NCBI GenBank assembly: GCA_947589695.1
Contig: CANQBY010000008.1
Location: 1-15,655 of the forward strand
Length of the DNA: 15,655 bases
Direction of reading: 5' to 3'
Origin: an uncultured Bacilli bacterium
GTDB lineage: Bacteria > Bacillota_I > Bacilli_A > RF39 > UBA660
Of this stretch, positions 14,641-15,655 are shown piece after piece (position 1 is the stretch's first letter; the number at the start of each line of letters is the position of its first letter). Under the pieces are notes generated by a model. The model saw only the letters and a list, made by a program, of their open reading frames with translations. It did not search any database and was not told the DNA's origin. The position numbers were made by a program, and so were the translations under genes.

Positions 14641-14671
14641 AGGCCAACCCTTTACGGCCAAAACATATTAT

Positions 14672-14704
14672 GAGTGAAGATTATTCTTTGCTCTTTTAAT
14701 TTTT
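14672..14704 (+). terminator. Terminator of the surface-protein gene
   Basis: GAGTGAAGA (14672-14680) pairs with TCTTTGCTC (14685-14693): 9 bp including two G-U pairs, TTAT loop. TTTTAATTTTT follows. Confidence 0.8.
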
Positions 14705-14713
14705 GGTTATAAA

Positions 14714-14722
14714 TGCTATAAT
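14714..14722 (+). promoter_or_regulatory. Extended -10 promoter of the membrane-protein/methyltransferase operon
   Basis: TGCTATAAT is an extended -10 (TGn plus TATAAT) and the -35 is poor. GAGGTG (14729-14734) lies 7 nt before ATG 14742. Confidence 0.6.
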
Positions 14723-14741
14723 GATTATGAGGTGAACTTTG

Positions 14742-15263
14742 ATGAAGAAAAAAATTATGGTGGATTTTATTAGTAATATTGCTTTATTTATTTTAGCTTG
14801 TGTGATAATGATTTTTCCGATTTTAGAAATTAATGATGTAAAATTAGTTTTAGAATTAATATTTGGTTTTTATACGTTAATTAAATTAAGTAGTTTTATA
14901 ATTATATTTAAAGAACATGATTATGAAAATTTATTTACAGGTTTAATATCTTTGGGATGTTTAATATCATTATTTTTAGTGAGTTTAAGTGCTAAGAATA
15001 TTGGTTTAATTATATTAATATGGTTAGGTGTAATGGCTTTAATTAAACTTAAAAAAGCAGATTTTTATCATGATCGATCTAATAAAATGTGGATACTACG
15101 AATTTTTATTTTAATTGCTTTCTTAAGTGTAGGATTATTATTAGGTATTAATTTAATTCAAGATAAACAAGTACAAATATTATTAATAAGTTTTATTTTT
15201 ATTGTTAATAGTCTTCTTGATACAATAGATCCAATTGTAAGATATATTGTGGAGTCTAAATAA
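14742..15263 (+). CDS. Small multi-pass membrane protein, HdeD/DUF308-like
   Basis: 173 aa from ATG 14742, where GAGGTG is well placed; a TTG one codon earlier was rejected. About six hydrophobic helices (roughly 7-26, 34-52, 62-81, 84-101, 114-134, 143-160) in pairs with short loops, the arrangement of HdeD-like proteins. No catalytic motif is visible and function is unknown. Its stop codon shares one base with the next gene's ATG (TAATG), so the two are translated together; the sense of that link is unclear. Confidence 0.7.
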   Translation: MKKKIMVDFISNIALFILACVIMIFPILEINDVKLVLELIFGFYTLIKLSSFIIIFKEHDYENLFTGLISLGCLISLFLVSLSAKNIGLIILIWLGVMALIKLKKADFYHDRSNKMWILRIFILIAFLSVGLLLGINLIQDKQVQILLISFIFIVNSLLDTIDPIVRYIVESK

Positions 15264-15655
15264 TGAAATTAGTAACAGATTTTAAAGATTATCAAATACT
15301 GGATATGGCACATGGGGAGAAGTTAGAGAATTGGGGCGATATTACTTTAATTCGACCTGATCCTCAAATAATTTGGAAGGAAGAAACAACAAATTTATGG
15401 AAGAAAGCTCAAGCAAGATATAAAAGAAGTAATACAGGGGGAGGAGCTTGGGAGAAGAAAACTTTTATTCCAGAAGCTTGGACAGTTAATTATCAAGATT
15501 TGAAATTTAATTTAAAATTAATGGGATTTAAACATACCGGTTTATTTCCCGAGCAAGCTTATAATTGGAACTTAATTCGAGAAAAAATTAGAGATGCTAA
15601 TAGAGAAGTTAAAGTTTTAAATTTATTTGCTTATACAGGGGCGGCTTCTATTGCA
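15263..15655 (+). CDS. Class I SAM-dependent (rRNA-type) methyltransferase, 3'-truncated by the window
   Basis: The first 131 codons are present and the frame is open to the window edge. ATG 15263 follows GGAG (15251-15254) by 8 nt. It has the family N-terminus IRPDPQIIWK (30-39), TGGGAWEKK (58-66), LKLMGFKHTGLFPEQAYNW (84-102) and SAM-binding motif I VLNLFAYTGAASIA (118-131). These match COG1092-like class I methyltransferases related to the RlmI/RlmK group but with a short N-terminus instead of a PUA domain. The target is likely an rRNA base, inferred from the family. The catalytic region lies outside the window. Confidence 0.88.
   Translation, partial: MKLVTDFKDYQILDMAHGEKLENWGDITLIRPDPQIIWKEETTNLWKKAQARYKRSNTGGGAWEKKTFIPEAWTVNYQDLKFNLKLMGFKHTGLFPEQAYNWNLIREKIRDANREVKVLNLFAYTGAASIA

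Noticed and set aside
1..15655. CRISPR array, tRNA/rRNA genes, insertion sequence or alternative (TGA=Trp) code
   Set aside because: No regularly spaced repeats, no tRNA-like cloverleaf or transposase seen, and all reading frames use TGG for Trp with TAA/TAG stops.

Overview
The window is very AT-rich, uses TAA/TAG stops and TGG for Trp, and favours AGA for Arg. It has strong AGGAGG-type ribosome binding sites, TTGACA/TATAAT promoters and hairpin-plus-T-run terminators. With a LexA/YneA-type SOS arrangement, a paired YmfF/YmfH-type M16 locus and a clostridial-style FeoB, this points to a low-GC Bacillota, probably an uncultured gut Bacilli lineage (RF39/Erysipelotrichia-like). That placement is inferred from style and gene content only.

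Layout. (1) 1-1898: 3' part of ferrous iron transporter gene feoB, overlapping by 17 bp a convergent gene (1882-3144, minus) for a protein with two ORF6N domains and a C-terminal phospholipase-D-like module. (2) 3264-3848: a VTT/DedA-type membrane protein. (3) 3849-4207: a gene-free stretch holding two apparent small RNA units, each with its own promoter, hairpins and T-run. (4) 4208-6394: a U32-family protein of the RlhA/TrhP (tRNA/rRNA hydroxylation) type, ending at a bidirectional terminator shared with convergent lexA (6470-7096, minus). (5) 7097-7481: the lexA divergent region, with a lexA promoter, a near-consensus SOS box inside a second promoter, and a 46-codon single-membrane-span ORF in the place where Bacillota keep yneA/sosA. 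(6) 7482-10011: a two-gene M16 peptidase operon, ymfF-like (no zinc motif) and ymfH-like (HFMEH), with a terminator. (7) 10106-10939: dinD. (8) 11060-11995: a Fic-domain protein whose catalytic His is Gln, with an 11-bp inverted repeat in its leader. (9) 12050-12511 (minus): a tandem-HTH XRE regulator, divergent from a 647-aa surface protein (12659-14602) with an N-terminal membrane anchor and a C-terminal lectin-like module. (10) 14742-15655: a small multi-pass membrane protein overlapping by one base the start of a SAM-dependent methyltransferase that runs off the window.

How the genes work together. The clearest theme is DNA-damage response: lexA, a LexA-box-controlled microprotein (likely division inhibitor) and dinD lie within about 4.5 kb, although dinD shows no SOS box. 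Housekeeping genes (feoB, U32, ymfF/H, methyltransferase) are interleaved with accessory ones (ORF6N-PLD, Fic, XRE plus surface protein). Conservative start codons (ATG after an RBS) were preferred over upstream GTG/TTG extensions. The least certain items are the two small RNAs and the functions of the Fic, ORF6N and surface proteins.
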